This document shows positions 53,917-62,119 of a stretch of DNA of 64,000 nucleotides, piece by piece. The DNA comes from Streptomyces virginiae (GTDB lineage Bacteria > Actinomycetota > Actinomycetes > Streptomycetales > Streptomycetaceae): assembly GCF_000720455.1 (NCBI RefSeq), contig NZ_JOAK01000030.1, positions 25,080 through 89,079 of the forward strand, read 5' to 3'. Both the position numbers and the translations under genes were made by a program. Below the pieces are notes generated by a model. The model did not search any database, was not told the DNA's origin, and saw nothing but the letters and a program-made list of their open reading frames with translations. Numbering within the stretch: position 1 is the first letter of the stretch; each line of letters opens with the position of its first letter.

Positions 53917-55176
53917 ATGGACCACGCCGCGGACGTCCCCGACGTCTTCGACCCCCGCATCTACGCCGTCGGCGTCCCGCACGCGCGCTACCGGCTCCTG
54001 CGCGACCGGCACCCCGTGGCCTGGCAGCCGGAGCCCGAGATCACCGGCTGGCCCGCCGGCCCCGGATTCTGGGCCGTCACCCGCCACGCCGACGTCGTCC
54101 GCGTCCTGCGCGACCACCGGAGGTACTCCTCCTGGCTGGGCGCCACCCAGATCCGCGACCCCGACCCCGCCGACCTGCCCTTCCTGCGCCGCACCATGCT
54201 CAACCAGGATCCCCCGGACCACGGAGGGCTGCGCCGGCTCGTCGCCCGCGCCTTCACCCCCGCCCGCGTCGACGCCTTCGCGGGGCGGGTGCGCGACCGC
54301 GCCCGCACCCTGCTCGCCGGCGCCCGCGAGCACGCCGAGGACGGCTCCGCCGACCTCGTGCGCACCGTCACCGACGAGTACGCGCTGCTGAACCTCACCG
54401 ACCTGCTGGGCGTCCCGCCCGCCGACCGGGCCCTGCTGCTGGAATGGACCGTACGGATCATCGGCTACCAGGACCCCGACGACGCCCCGGAGCCGCTCCT
54501 CGGCCCGGACGGAAAGCCCCTCAACCCGCGCTCCCCGGCCCTGCTCGGCGAGATGTTCGCCTACGCCCGCGAACTCGCCGCCCACAAACGCCGGCACCCC
54601 GGCGACGACGTGATGACCGCCCTCGCCACAGCCGGACTCGACCCCGCCGAACTGGAGATGTTCTTCTTCCTGCTCACCGTCGCCGGCAACGACACCGTAC
54701 GCAGCGCCGCCCCCGGCGGCCTGCTCGCCCTGGCCCGGGACCCGGACGCCTACCGCCGGCTCGCGGCGGGGCAGCACTCCGCGGCGGGCGCGGTCGACGA
54801 ACTCCTGCGCGTCCACCCGCCGGTCCTCAGCTTCCGCCGCACCGCCGCCGTCGACCATGAACTGGCCGGGCAGCCGGTCCGGGCCGGCGACAAGGTCGTC
54901 GTCTTCCACGCCTCCGCCAACCACGACGAACGCGTCTTCACCGACCCGGACCGCCTGGACCTCGGCCGCACACCCAATCCGCACGTGTCCTTCGGCGACG
55001 GCCCGCACGTCTGCCTGGGCGCGCACTTCGCCCGCCTCCAGCTGCACACCCTCTACGAGGAGTGGTGCGCGGCCATGCCCGTACCGGAACTCGCCGGTCG
55101 GCCGAGGCGGTTGGTGTCGAACTTCATCAACGGGATCACACGGCTGCCGCTGCGGGTGTCCGGGCCGGCCGGGTGA
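53917..55176 (+). CDS. Cytochrome P450
   Basis: This 419-aa bacterial P450 has I-helix FFFLLTVAGNDTVRSAAPGG near residues 250-270 (AGNDT oxygen-activation motif). The ExxR helix is VDELLRVHPPVLSFRRT near 291-307 and the heme-ligand loop HVSFGDGPHVCLGAHFAR near 354-371. No ferredoxin or reductase gene is adjacent, so redox partners are encoded elsewhere. ATG 53917 is chosen over the longer frame. Its last 41 bp overlap the 3' end of the convergent gene at 55136. Substrate is unknown, though sequences of this type resemble steroid or lipid-oxidising actinobacterial P450s. Confidence 0.94.
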   Translation: MDHAADVPDVFDPRIYAVGVPHARYRLLRDRHPVAWQPEPEITGWPAGPGFWAVTRHADVVRVLRDHRRYSSWLGATQIRDPDPADLPFLRRTMLNQDPPDHGGLRRLVARAFTPARVDAFAGRVRDRARTLLAGAREHAEDGSADLVRTVTDEYALLNLTDLLGVPPADRALLLEWTVRIIGYQDPDDAPEPLLGPDGKPLNPRSPALLGEMFAYARELAAHKRRHPGDDVMTALATAGLDPAELEMFFFLLTVAGNDTVRSAAPGGLLALARDPDAYRRLAAGQHSAAGAVDELLRVHPPVLSFRRTAAVDHELAGQPVRAGDKVVVFHASANHDERVFTDPDRLDLGRTPNPHVSFGDGPHVCLGAHFARLQLHTLYEEWCAAMPVPELAGRPRRLVSNFINGITRLPLRVSGPAG

Positions 55177-55861
55177 CGTCCGCGACCAGCTCGGTCACGT
55201 CCGGCCCGTACGCGTCGGAGTTGACGAGCTTCAGCACCAGGCAGAAGGAGTCCGCCCCGTACTTGCGCGCCAGATGCGCGTGGTGGCGGCTCAGGTACCG
55301 GGCGGCCGCCTGGTTGCTGACCGCGGTCTGCCCGGACAGCAGGAACACCGGACGGCCGCCCTCCCCGCCCGACAGCCGGGCCAGCACCACGTACTCCTCC
55401 ATCCCCTTGCGCCACCGGTAGGTCTCGCCGCCCACCTGGATCGAGCCCCGGTCCTCGTGCTGCTCCGTCTCGGTGTTGACGGTGATGCCCGGCAGCATGG
55501 ACGCCAGGTGCGCCGTGGTGCGCGCGTTGGACGAGGGCCCGCCGACGCAGAACTCGGCCCGGTCGCCGAAGCCCTGACGGGCGGTGTCGTGCGTGACGAT
55601 CTGGATGTTCGCCCCGCAGTCCTTGATCAGGGCGGAGATCTCCAGCAGGGCGAAGGCGTCGTTGCGGTGCAGGGAGGAATCCTTTCCGCCCATCTGCCGG
55701 TTGACCACGAACAGGCAGTCGGAGCCGGTCGGCAGGCCGAAGAACGCCTGCTTGCGGCGGAGCGCGCGCCGCCAGAGGTAGGTGCGGGAGAACCAGCCGA
55801 ACCCGCCGCTGAGGGCGGTGGCTATCACCCCGAGCACGATGTTGCGCACGTCGTCGTTCAT
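55136..55861 (-). CDS. Membrane-anchored hypothetical protein
   Basis: This 241-aa protein has one N-terminal transmembrane helix about residues 5-22 (VRNIVLGVIATALSGGFGWF) followed by basic YLWRRALRRK. A soluble alpha/beta domain follows, with DCLFVVNRQMGGKDSSLHRNDAFALLEISALIKDCGANIQIV, FCVGGPSSNARTTAHLA and EEYVVLARLSGGEGGRPVFLLSGQTA. I do not recognise it; the GGPSSN loop could bind a ligand. The N-in topology leaves the domain location unclear. It is convergent with, and overlaps by 41 bp, the P450 gene. Confidence 0.8.
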   Translation of the reverse strand: MNDDVRNIVLGVIATALSGGFGWFSRTYLWRRALRRKQAFFGLPTGSDCLFVVNRQMGGKDSSLHRNDAFALLEISALIKDCGANIQIVTHDTARQGFGDRAEFCVGGPSSNARTTAHLASMLPGITVNTETEQHEDRGSIQVGGETYRWRKGMEEYVVLARLSGGEGGRPVFLLSGQTAVSNQAAARYLSRHHAHLARKYGADSFCLVLKLVNSDAYGPDVTELVADVTRPARTPAAAAV

Positions 55862-55997
55862 GCGCCGGATGCTAGCGCCGCGGCCGCCGCGGGTCACCGG
55901 CGCGGTCCGACCCGCAGGGCGGCGTGCCCCGGCGGATGCACTGACGGGGCGGCGGGCCCGGCGCTAGGCTCGGCCCACGCTGCCACTGGAGGTCCGG

Positions 55998-57806
55998 ATG
56001 CACCGTCCCGCCGTCGCCCGCACGTTACCGCTGCTGACCGTCGTCGCCGCACTCGTCTCGACCGGAGCCGCTCCGCCCGCCGCCACCGGGACCCCGGCCC
56101 CGCCGGTGAAGGTACCGGTCGCCGCCGGCTACGGCGGGGCCGTCGCCAGCGTCGACGCCGACGCCTCGGCCGCCGGGATCGCCGTGCTGCGCTCCGGCGG
56201 CAACGCCGTCGACGCGGCCGTCGCCACCGCCGCCGCGCTCGGCGTGACCGAGCCCTACTCGGCGGGCATCGGCGGTGGCGGCTACCTCGTCTTCTACGAC
56301 GCCCGCTCGCACCGCGTCCATACCGTCGACGGCCGGGAGACCGCCCCGGCCACGGCCACCGAGACCCTCTTCCAGGAGAACGGAGCGCCGATCCCCTTCG
56401 CCGAGGGTCAGACCAGCGGCCTCGGCGTCGGCGTCCCCGGCACCCCCGCCACCTGGAGGACCGCCCTGGACGCCTGGGGCAGCCGCTCTCTGGGATCCCT
56501 GCTGAAGCCCGCGGAGAAACTGGCCCGCGACGGCTTCACGGTGGACAGCACCTTCCGCGCCCAGACCGAGGCTAACCAGGACCGTTTCAAGGACTTCCCG
56601 GACACCGCGAAGCTCTTCCTGCCGGGCGGCGCCCTGCCCGTGGTCGGCTCCACCTTCAAGAACCCCGACCTCGCGGCCACCTACGCCGAACTCGCCCGCA
56701 AGGGCACCGGAGCCCTCTACCGTGGCCCGCTCGCCGAGGACATCGTCCGGGCCGTCCGCACGCCCCCGGTGGACCCGGCGGCCACCCGCAAGGTGCGGCC
56801 CGGTGACCTGACCACCGGGGACCTGCGCGCGTACGCGACCAAGCGGCAGGAACCGACCCGTGTCGGCTACCGCGGCCTGGACGTCTACAGCATGGCGCCC
56901 TCGTCCTCCGGCGGCACCACGGTCGGCGAGGCACTGAACATCATGGAGCGGACCGACGTCTCGAAGCTGTCCGAGGCGCAGTACCTGCACCGCTTCATCG
57001 AGGCCTCCCGGATCTCCTTCGCCGACCGCGGCCGCTGGGTCGGCGACCCGGCCGCCGTGGACGTCCCGACGCGGGAACTGCTCTCGCAGCGGTTCGCCGA
57101 CTCCCGCGCCTGCCTGATCAAGCCGGACCGGACGCTGACCAGCCCGCTGGCCCCCGGCGACCCGCGCCACCCGGTGCCCTGCGCCACCACCGGACAGGCC
57201 GCGCCGACCACGTACGAGGGGGAGAACACCACGCACCTGACGGTCGCCGACCGCTGGGGCAACGTCGTCTCCTACACCCTGACCATCGAGTCCACCGGCG
57301 GCAGCGCCATCACCGTCCCCGGCCGCGGCTTCCTCCTCAACAACGAACTCACCGACTTCTCCTTCGCCCCGGCGGCGCCCGGGGTCCCCGACCCGAACCT
57401 GCCCGGCCCCGGCAAGCGGCCGCGCTCGTCCATGTCCCCGACGATCGTGCTGGACGACGGCCGGCCGGTGCTGGCGGTCGGTTCCCCCGGGGGAGCCACC
57501 ATCATCACCACCGTCCTGCAGACCCTGACCGGCCACCTGGACCGGGGCCTGCCGTTGGTCGACGCGATCGCGGCGCCGCGGGCCAGCCAGCGCAACCAGA
57601 CCACCACCGAGCTGGAGCCGGGCCTGTGGAACAGCCCGCTGCGCGCCGAGCTGGAGGCGCTGGGCCAGGCGTTCCGGCAGAACCCGGAGATCGGCGCGGC
57701 GACCGGCGTGCAGCGACTGCCGGACGGCCGCTGGCTGGCGGCGGCGGAGACCAGCCGCCGGGGCGGCGGCTCGGCCATGGTGGTCCACCCGCGCGGGAAT
57801 CCGTAG
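55998..57806 (+). CDS. ggt: Gamma-glutamyltransferase
   Basis: This 602-aa exported Ntn-hydrolase cleaves and transfers gamma-glutamyl groups of glutathione-like peptides. A signal peptide is at residues 1-32. The large subunit has GGNAVDAAVATAAALGVTEPYSAGIGGGGYLVFYD near 69-103. The self-processing and catalytic Thr is Thr411 in YEGENTTHLTVADRWGNVVS, and the small subunit has PGRGFLLNNELTDFS and SSMSPTIV. ATG 55998 has GGAGG upstream. Streptomyces do not make glutathione, so peptides, poly-gamma-glutamate fragments or external glutathione are likely substrates. Confidence 0.95.
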   Translation: MHRPAVARTLPLLTVVAALVSTGAAPPAATGTPAPPVKVPVAAGYGGAVASVDADASAAGIAVLRSGGNAVDAAVATAAALGVTEPYSAGIGGGGYLVFYDARSHRVHTVDGRETAPATATETLFQENGAPIPFAEGQTSGLGVGVPGTPATWRTALDAWGSRSLGSLLKPAEKLARDGFTVDSTFRAQTEANQDRFKDFPDTAKLFLPGGALPVVGSTFKNPDLAATYAELARKGTGALYRGPLAEDIVRAVRTPPVDPAATRKVRPGDLTTGDLRAYATKRQEPTRVGYRGLDVYSMAPSSSGGTTVGEALNIMERTDVSKLSEAQYLHRFIEASRISFADRGRWVGDPAAVDVPTRELLSQRFADSRACLIKPDRTLTSPLAPGDPRHPVPCATTGQAAPTTYEGENTTHLTVADRWGNVVSYTLTIESTGGSAITVPGRGFLLNNELTDFSFAPAAPGVPDPNLPGPGKRPRSSMSPTIVLDDGRPVLAVGSPGGATIITTVLQTLTGHLDRGLPLVDAIAAPRASQRNQTTTELEPGLWNSPLRAELEALGQAFRQNPEIGAATGVQRLPDGRWLAAAETSRRGGGSAMVVHPRGNP

Positions 57807-57821
57807 GCGGGCTCCCGCCGG

Positions 57822-58589
57822 TCAGAGGGCGGTCAGGATCCGCGGGCCGCGGCCGGTGATCGCGACCGTGTGCTCCGAGTGGGCGGCGCGGGTGCCGTCG
57901 ACGGTGCGCAGGGTCCAGCCGTCGTCGTCGCAGCGGTAGTCGTCCGTACCGCCCGCGATCAGCATCGGCTCGATGGCGAGGACCATGCCGGGGCGCAGCT
58001 TCATGCCGCGCCCCGGCGGGCCCTCGTTGGGCACGCCGGGGTCCTCGTGCATCCTGCGGCCGATGCCGTGGCCGCCGAAGCCGTCGGGGACGCCGTATCC
58101 GGCGGCGCGGCAGACGGTGCCGACCGCGTGGGCGATGTCCCCGATCCTGTTGCCGGGCACGGCGGCGGCGATTCCGGCCGCGAGGGCGGCCTCGGACGTC
58201 TCGATCAGCCGCTGGTCCTCGGGCCGGGCGAGGCCGACGGTGAAGCTGACCGCGGCGTCCCCGACCCAGCCGCCGAGCTCGGCCCCGCAGTCGATGCTGA
58301 CGAGGTCGCCGTCGCGCAGCCGGTAGTCGTCGGGGATGCCGTGCACGATCGCGTCGTTGACGGAGGCGCACACCACCGCGGGGAAGGGCACCGGCGCGAA
58401 CTGCGGCCGGTAGCCGAGGAAGGGCGAGGTCGCGCCGGCTGCGCGGAGCACCTCGCGGGCCACCTGGTCCAGGTCCGCCAGGGACACTCCGACGTGCGCG
58501 GCCTTCCGTACGGCGGCCAGGGTGCGGGCGACGGTCCGGCCCGCGGCGCGCATCTTCTCGATCTCGGGTGCTGTCTTCAGTTCCACCAT
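57822..58589 (-). CDS. map: Type I methionine aminopeptidase
   Basis: This 255-aa enzyme removes N-terminal Met from new proteins. Metal ligands and blocks: IVHGIPDDYRLRDGDLVSIDCGAELGGWVGDAAVSF (two Asp), the His block GGHGIGRRMHEDPGVPN and the Glu block LAIEPMLIAG. There is no N-terminal zinc-finger extension. Streptomyces usually have several map genes. ATG 58589 has no ribosome site; a -10-like TATAGT ends just 7 bp upstream of it, so the message may be leaderless. It is divergent from a small XRE regulator over a four-copy 14-bp repeat. Confidence 0.94.
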   Translation of the reverse strand: MVELKTAPEIEKMRAAGRTVARTLAAVRKAAHVGVSLADLDQVAREVLRAAGATSPFLGYRPQFAPVPFPAVVCASVNDAIVHGIPDDYRLRDGDLVSIDCGAELGGWVGDAAVSFTVGLARPEDQRLIETSEAALAAGIAAAVPGNRIGDIAHAVGTVCRAAGYGVPDGFGGHGIGRRMHEDPGVPNEGPPGRGMKLRPGMVLAIEPMLIAGGTDDYRCDDDGWTLRTVDGTRAAHSEHTVAITGRGPRILTAL

Positions 58590-58593
58590 GCCA

Positions 58594-58649
58594 ATAACTA
58601 TACCGGTATAACTGTAACGGGATAACTTTACCGGGATAACTATTGGCGC
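58594..58649. repeat. Four 14-bp tandem repeats (iteron-like operator)
   Basis: ATAACT recurs at 58594, 58608, 58622 and 58636, exactly every 14 bp. Units are ATAACTATACCGGT, ATAACTGTAACGGG, ATAACTTTACCGGG and a diverged ATAACTATTGGCGC. The array fills the map/XRE divergent promoter region and contains the palindrome TATACCGGTATA. A likely binder is the XRE protein encoded at 58668. Confidence 0.8.
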
Positions 58650-58667
58650 TCCGGGTAGGATGGCCGC

Positions 58668-58919
58668 ATGGTCCGTACCCCTCTCACCCCCGAAGAGCGC
58701 GAGCGCGGCGAGCGCCTGGGCGCCCTGCTGCGCGAGGCCCGCGGCGCCCGCAGCATGGTCGAGATCGCGGCCGGGGCCGGGCTCTCCGCCGAGACCCTGC
58801 GCAAGATCGAGACCGGCCGGGCGCCCACCCCCGCCTTCTTCACGGTCGCCGCCCTCGCCGAGGCGCTCGGCCTCTCGCTGGACGATCTCCTCCGGCGCTG
58901 CGCGGTCGTACCGGCGTAA
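58668..58919 (+). CDS. XRE-family helix-turn-helix regulator
   Basis: This 83-aa protein is little more than one XRE HTH: RLGALLREARGARSMVEIAAGAGLSAETLRKIETGRAPTPAFFTVAALAEALGLSLDDLL, about residues 16-76. It has no sensor domain. ATG 58668 lacks a ribosome site, and a -10-like TAGGAT ends 6 bp before it, suggesting a leaderless message like that of divergent map. It probably binds the 14-bp repeats at 58594-58649 and controls itself and map. That pairing is inference from position. Confidence 0.9.
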   Translation: MVRTPLTPEERERGERLGALLREARGARSMVEIAAGAGLSAETLRKIETGRAPTPAFFTVAALAEALGLSLDDLLRRCAVVPA

Positions 58920-59021
58920 GGCCGCCGAGGGCCCGCCCCCCCGGCGCCGTTCGGGCGGGAGCCGAGGCCGAACGGCCCAATCGGCGGTGGGACTTGCCGC
59001 GGGCGGGGCAAGCGTGAAGGC

Positions 59022-59198
59022 GTGTCAGCCACCAACGCAGCCAAACGACTCGGATTCGCAGCCGTCGGCGCCCTCCTCGCCGGAGGGCTGCTGCTGGCCG
59101 CGTGCACACTGCCGGAGGACCGGCCGGATCCCGTACGTGAGGCGGACGGGCGCGGCCGGCAGGGAACGCCAGCCCCCGGCGCCCCGAACGGTCGCTGA
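59022..59198 (+). CDS. Small lipoprotein
   Basis: A 58-codon frame starts at GTG 59022 and reads SATNAAKRLGFAAVGALL then a Gly/Leu helix ending LLLAAC. This is a basic start, hydrophobic core and lipobox with Cys28. The mature part is about 30 residues, rich in Asp, Arg, Pro and Gly. Third positions are strongly GC. It precedes the molybdopterin oxidoreductase gene by 103 bp on the same strand and may share its transcript. No ribosome site of normal spacing is seen. Function is unknown. Confidence 0.6.
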   Translation: MSATNAAKRLGFAAVGALLAGGLLLAACTLPEDRPDPVREADGRGRQGTPAPGAPNGR

Positions 59199-59301
59199 CC
59201 GGCACCCCACAGCGCCCCGCACCAGCGCCCCGCAGCGGAGCCGCTCTCACCCGTTGGAGTGACAGGGCCATCCGGCGGCCGAAGCGCACCGAATCCCAGG
59301 T

Positions 59302-60882
59302 GTGAGCACGCTGCGCACCACCCTCGTCCGTCCGGCACTCGCCGCCCTGTCCGGCCTGCTGGCCGGGTTCGCCGCGCTCGCCGCGGCGGAGCTGACGGCC
59401 GGCCTGGTCCGGCCGGCGGCCGGACCGGTGACCGTGGTGGGCCGCGCGGTCATCGACCGGACCCCGGCCCCCGTCAAGGACTTCGCGATCCGGACCTTCG
59501 GAGAGGACGACAAACTCGTCCTCCGGCTCGGCATCCTCGCCCTCCTCGCCCTCTTCGCCGTCGCCCTCGGCCTGTTGGCCTTCCGCTTCCGGCGTCTGGG
59601 GGCGGCCGGTGTCCTGGTGTTCGGGCTCGTCGGAAGTGCCGCCGCGCTCAGCCGGCCGGACGCCGCCGGCGCCGCGGACGCCCTGCCCTCCGTCCTCGGA
59701 GCCGCGGCCGGAGCCTGTGTGCTGTACGTCCTCGCCGGCAGGGCCTGCCCGGACGCCGGGACGGCGCCGCCGGACGAGGGTGCGGCGGGCGGCTGGAGCA
59801 GGCGCGGCTTCCTCACCGCCGCCACCGCCGTCGCGGCGGCCGCCACCGGAGCGGGTCTCGCGGGACGCGGCCTGAGCGGCCGCAGCGGGCGGGGTGCCGT
59901 CGCCTCCCGCGACGCCCTCGTCCTGCCGCCCCCGGCCTCACCCGCCCCGCCCGTTCCGGAGGGCGCGCGCCTGAGGACCCCCGGGATCAGTCCCCTCATC
60001 ACGCCCAACCGTGACTTCTACCGGGTGGACACGGCACTGGTCGTACCGAAGGTCGACGCCGCCACGTGGCGGCTGCGCGTCCACGGCAAAGGCGTCGCCA
60101 GACCCCGCACCTACTCCCTCGGAGATCTCCTCGCGCGCCCCCTCACGGAGCGGGACATCACCTTGACCTGCGTCTCGAACGAGGTCGGCGGCCCCTACCT
60201 CGGCACCGCCCGCTGGCTGGGCGTCGGCCTGGCCGACGTCCTGCGGGAATGCGGCGTACGGCCGCCCTCCCAGGGCGGCGCCGCCGACCAGCTGGTGGCC
60301 CGGTCGGTGGACGGCATGACCCTCGGCTCGCCGGTCGACGACGTCATGGACGGCCGCGACGCCCTGCTCGCGGTCGGCATGAACGGCGAGCCGCTGCCGT
60401 TCGACCACGGCTTCCCGGTGCGGATGCTCGTCCCCGGCCTCTACGGATACGTGTCGGCCTGCAAGTGGATCACCGACCTCGAACTCACCACCTACGACGC
60501 CTACGACCCGTACTGGGTCAAGCGGAACTGGGCCGCCAGGGCGCCCGTCAAGACGCAGGCCCGGATCGACACCCCGAAGGCCTTCGCCCGCCCGGCGGCC
60601 GGCACGGTCATGGTCGCCGGCGTGGCCTGGGCCCAGCGCCGCGGGATCACCCGCGTCGAGGTCCGCGTCGACGACGGCCCCTGGCAGGACGCCGACCTCG
60701 CGGCCCGGACCACCGTCGACACCTGGCGGCAGTGGTCCTACCGCTGGCAGGCCGCACCCGGCGGACACACCCTCACCGTCCGCGCCACCGACGGTACCGG
60801 CGCGGTGCAGACCGAAGAGCGGGCCCGGACCCTGCCCGACGGAGCGACCGGCCGGCACAGCGTCTTCGTCACCGTCCCCTAG
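59302..60882 (+). CDS. Membrane-anchored molybdopterin-dependent oxidoreductase (sulfite oxidase/YedY-like)
   Basis: This 526-aa protein joins an N-terminal membrane part of about four helices (residues 8-150) to a twin-arginine-like segment WSRRGFLTAATAVAAAATGA near 165-185. A sulfite-oxidase-type Moco domain follows about 215-400, with molybdenum-ligand Cys290 in LTCVSNEVGGPYLGTARW and VPGLYGYVSACKWITDLEL. The C-terminal Ig-like Mo-co dimerisation domain is about 415-526. The catalytic part lies outside the membrane. GTG 59302 starts it. A fasciclin-domain lipoprotein follows, an association also known near SigK-type loci in actinobacteria. Substrate is unknown. Confidence 0.92.
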   Translation: MSTLRTTLVRPALAALSGLLAGFAALAAAELTAGLVRPAAGPVTVVGRAVIDRTPAPVKDFAIRTFGEDDKLVLRLGILALLALFAVALGLLAFRFRRLGAAGVLVFGLVGSAAALSRPDAAGAADALPSVLGAAAGACVLYVLAGRACPDAGTAPPDEGAAGGWSRRGFLTAATAVAAAATGAGLAGRGLSGRSGRGAVASRDALVLPPPASPAPPVPEGARLRTPGISPLITPNRDFYRVDTALVVPKVDAATWRLRVHGKGVARPRTYSLGDLLARPLTERDITLTCVSNEVGGPYLGTARWLGVGLADVLRECGVRPPSQGGAADQLVARSVDGMTLGSPVDDVMDGRDALLAVGMNGEPLPFDHGFPVRMLVPGLYGYVSACKWITDLELTTYDAYDPYWVKRNWAARAPVKTQARIDTPKAFARPAAGTVMVAGVAWAQRRGITRVEVRVDDGPWQDADLAARTTVDTWRQWSYRWQAAPGGHTLTVRATDGTGAVQTEERARTLPDGATGRHSVFVTVP

Positions 60883-60965
60883 ACCACCGGCCCGGCCCGC
60901 CCCAGGGCCGGTCCGGCAGCACCACCCTCACCGTTCATACAGGCACTCAAGGGGAGTAACCGATC

Positions 60966-61610
60966 ATGAACAGCATGAAGATCCGCCGTACCGCGATCGC
61001 CGTCGCCGCAGCCGCTGTGCTGCCGTTCTCGCTGGCCGCCTGCTCCGACTCCGGCGGCGACACCAAGGCGGCCCCCGCCGCCGGCGACGAGGCAAAGACC
61101 GGTGCGAGCGCACCGATGGGCGAGGCCGTGACGGGGGACGAGCCCTTCGGCCCGGCCTGTGCCGGAGTGCCGAAGGACGGCGCCGGCTCGTTCGAGGGGA
61201 TGGCCAAGGACCCGGTGGCCACCGCGGCCTCCAACAACCCGGCCCTGTCCACCCTTGTCGCGGCGGTCAAGCAGGCGGGCCTCGTCGACACGCTCAACAA
61301 CGCCGAGGACATCACGGTGTTCGCCCCGACGAACGACGCCTTCGCGAAGATCCCGAAGGCCGACCTCGACAAGGTCCTGGCCGACAAGGCGACGCTGACC
61401 AAGATCCTCACGTACCACGTGGTCGGCCAGAAGCTCACCCCGAAGCAGCTGGAGGGCGGCACCTTCGAGACGCTGCAGAAGGGCGAGCTGACCACGGCCG
61501 GAATGGGGAAGAAGTACCAGGTCAACGGCGTCTCCAACGTGGTCTGCGGCGATGTGAGGACCGCCAACGCCAACGTCTACATCGTCGACACCGTGCTGAT
61601 GCCCAAGTAG
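60966..61610 (+). CDS. Fasciclin (FAS1)-domain lipoprotein
   Basis: This 214-aa lipoprotein has signal helix RRTAIAVAAAAVLPFSLAAC (lipobox LAAC, Cys near 26) and an acidic linker. One FAS1 domain spans about residues 75-214: NPALSTLVAAVKQAGLVDTLNNAEDITVFAPTNDAFAKIP, LTYHVVGQKL and ANVYIVDTVLMPK. It resembles mycobacterial MPT70/MPT83. ATG 60966 follows GGGGAG; ATG 60975 is an alternative. It lies 83 bp after the Moco enzyme, probably in one operon, and is closed by a strong terminator. Role in adhesion or redox partnership is not established. Confidence 0.93.
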   Translation: MNSMKIRRTAIAVAAAAVLPFSLAACSDSGGDTKAAPAAGDEAKTGASAPMGEAVTGDEPFGPACAGVPKDGAGSFEGMAKDPVATAASNNPALSTLVAAVKQAGLVDTLNNAEDITVFAPTNDAFAKIPKADLDKVLADKATLTKILTYHVVGQKLTPKQLEGGTFETLQKGELTTAGMGKKYQVNGVSNVVCGDVRTANANVYIVDTVLMPK

Positions 61611-61630
61611 CCGGTCCGCGCCCGGCGGAC

Positions 61631-61666
61631 GGCCCGGCACCCCGCCGGCTCCCGGGGTGCCGGGCC
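61631..61666 (+). terminator. Terminator after the fasciclin gene
   Basis: A 13-bp stem GGCCCGGCACCCC/GGGGTGCCGGGCC with a 10-nt loop lies 20 bp past the stop. Flanking GGAC/GTCC can extend it. Confidence 0.85.
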
Positions 61667-61693
61667 GCGGGCCGTCCGCGTTAGGGTCCGGGT

Positions 61694-62074
61694 ATGGGTC
61701 TCCAGGAGCTCGCCAGCGCGCGGTACGTCAGCCTCACCACCTTCCGCAAGGACGGCACACCCGTGGCGACACCGGTGTGGGCCGTCGCCGACGGGGGTGA
61801 GCTGTACGTGTGGACCCGCACCGACTCGTGGAAGGTCAAGCGCATCCGCAACGAGGGGCGGGTCACGCTCGCCGCGTGCGACGTGCGCGGGCGCGTCGAG
61901 GAAGGCGCGCCCGTCGTCGAGGGGCGCGCCCGGCTGCTCGACGAGGAAGGCCTGCGAAGGGTGCGCAAGCTGATGTCGCGCAAGTACACCTGGCAGTTCT
62001 GGGTGGTGGACGTGCCCGCCGCTCTGGCGCGCCGGGGGAAGCGGCCGCACACCGCGATCGCCGTCAAGCTTTGA
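61694..62074 (+). CDS. PPOX-class F420/flavin-dependent oxidoreductase
   Basis: This 126-aa split-barrel protein of the PPOX class matches actinobacterial F420-dependent reductases. ASARYVSLTTFRKDGTPVATPVWAVADGG is at residues 7-35, LYVWTRTDSWKVKRIRNEGRVTLAACDVRG near 37-66, and the C-terminal GKRPHTAIAVKL is typical. It probably binds deazaflavin F420 or FMN and reduces a small substrate; the substrate is unknown. ATG 61694 starts it directly after the terminator of the fasciclin gene. Confidence 0.9.
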   Translation: MGLQELASARYVSLTTFRKDGTPVATPVWAVADGGELYVWTRTDSWKVKRIRNEGRVTLAACDVRGRVEEGAPVVEGRARLLDEEGLRRVRKLMSRKYTWQFWVVDVPAALARRGKRPHTAIAVKL

Positions 62075-62119
62075 GGCTCCCGTAGCCCGCCCGTAACACA
62101 GGTGGGATCCAATGCCGTC

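Noticed and set aside
58594..58649. CRISPR array or replication origin
   Set aside because: Units are only 14 bp without spacers, there are no cas or replication genes, and the array fits a divergent promoter.
59013..59021. GTG at 59013 as start of the small lipoprotein
   Set aside because: It is in a different reading frame from the signal peptide and lipobox; GTG 59022 is in frame.
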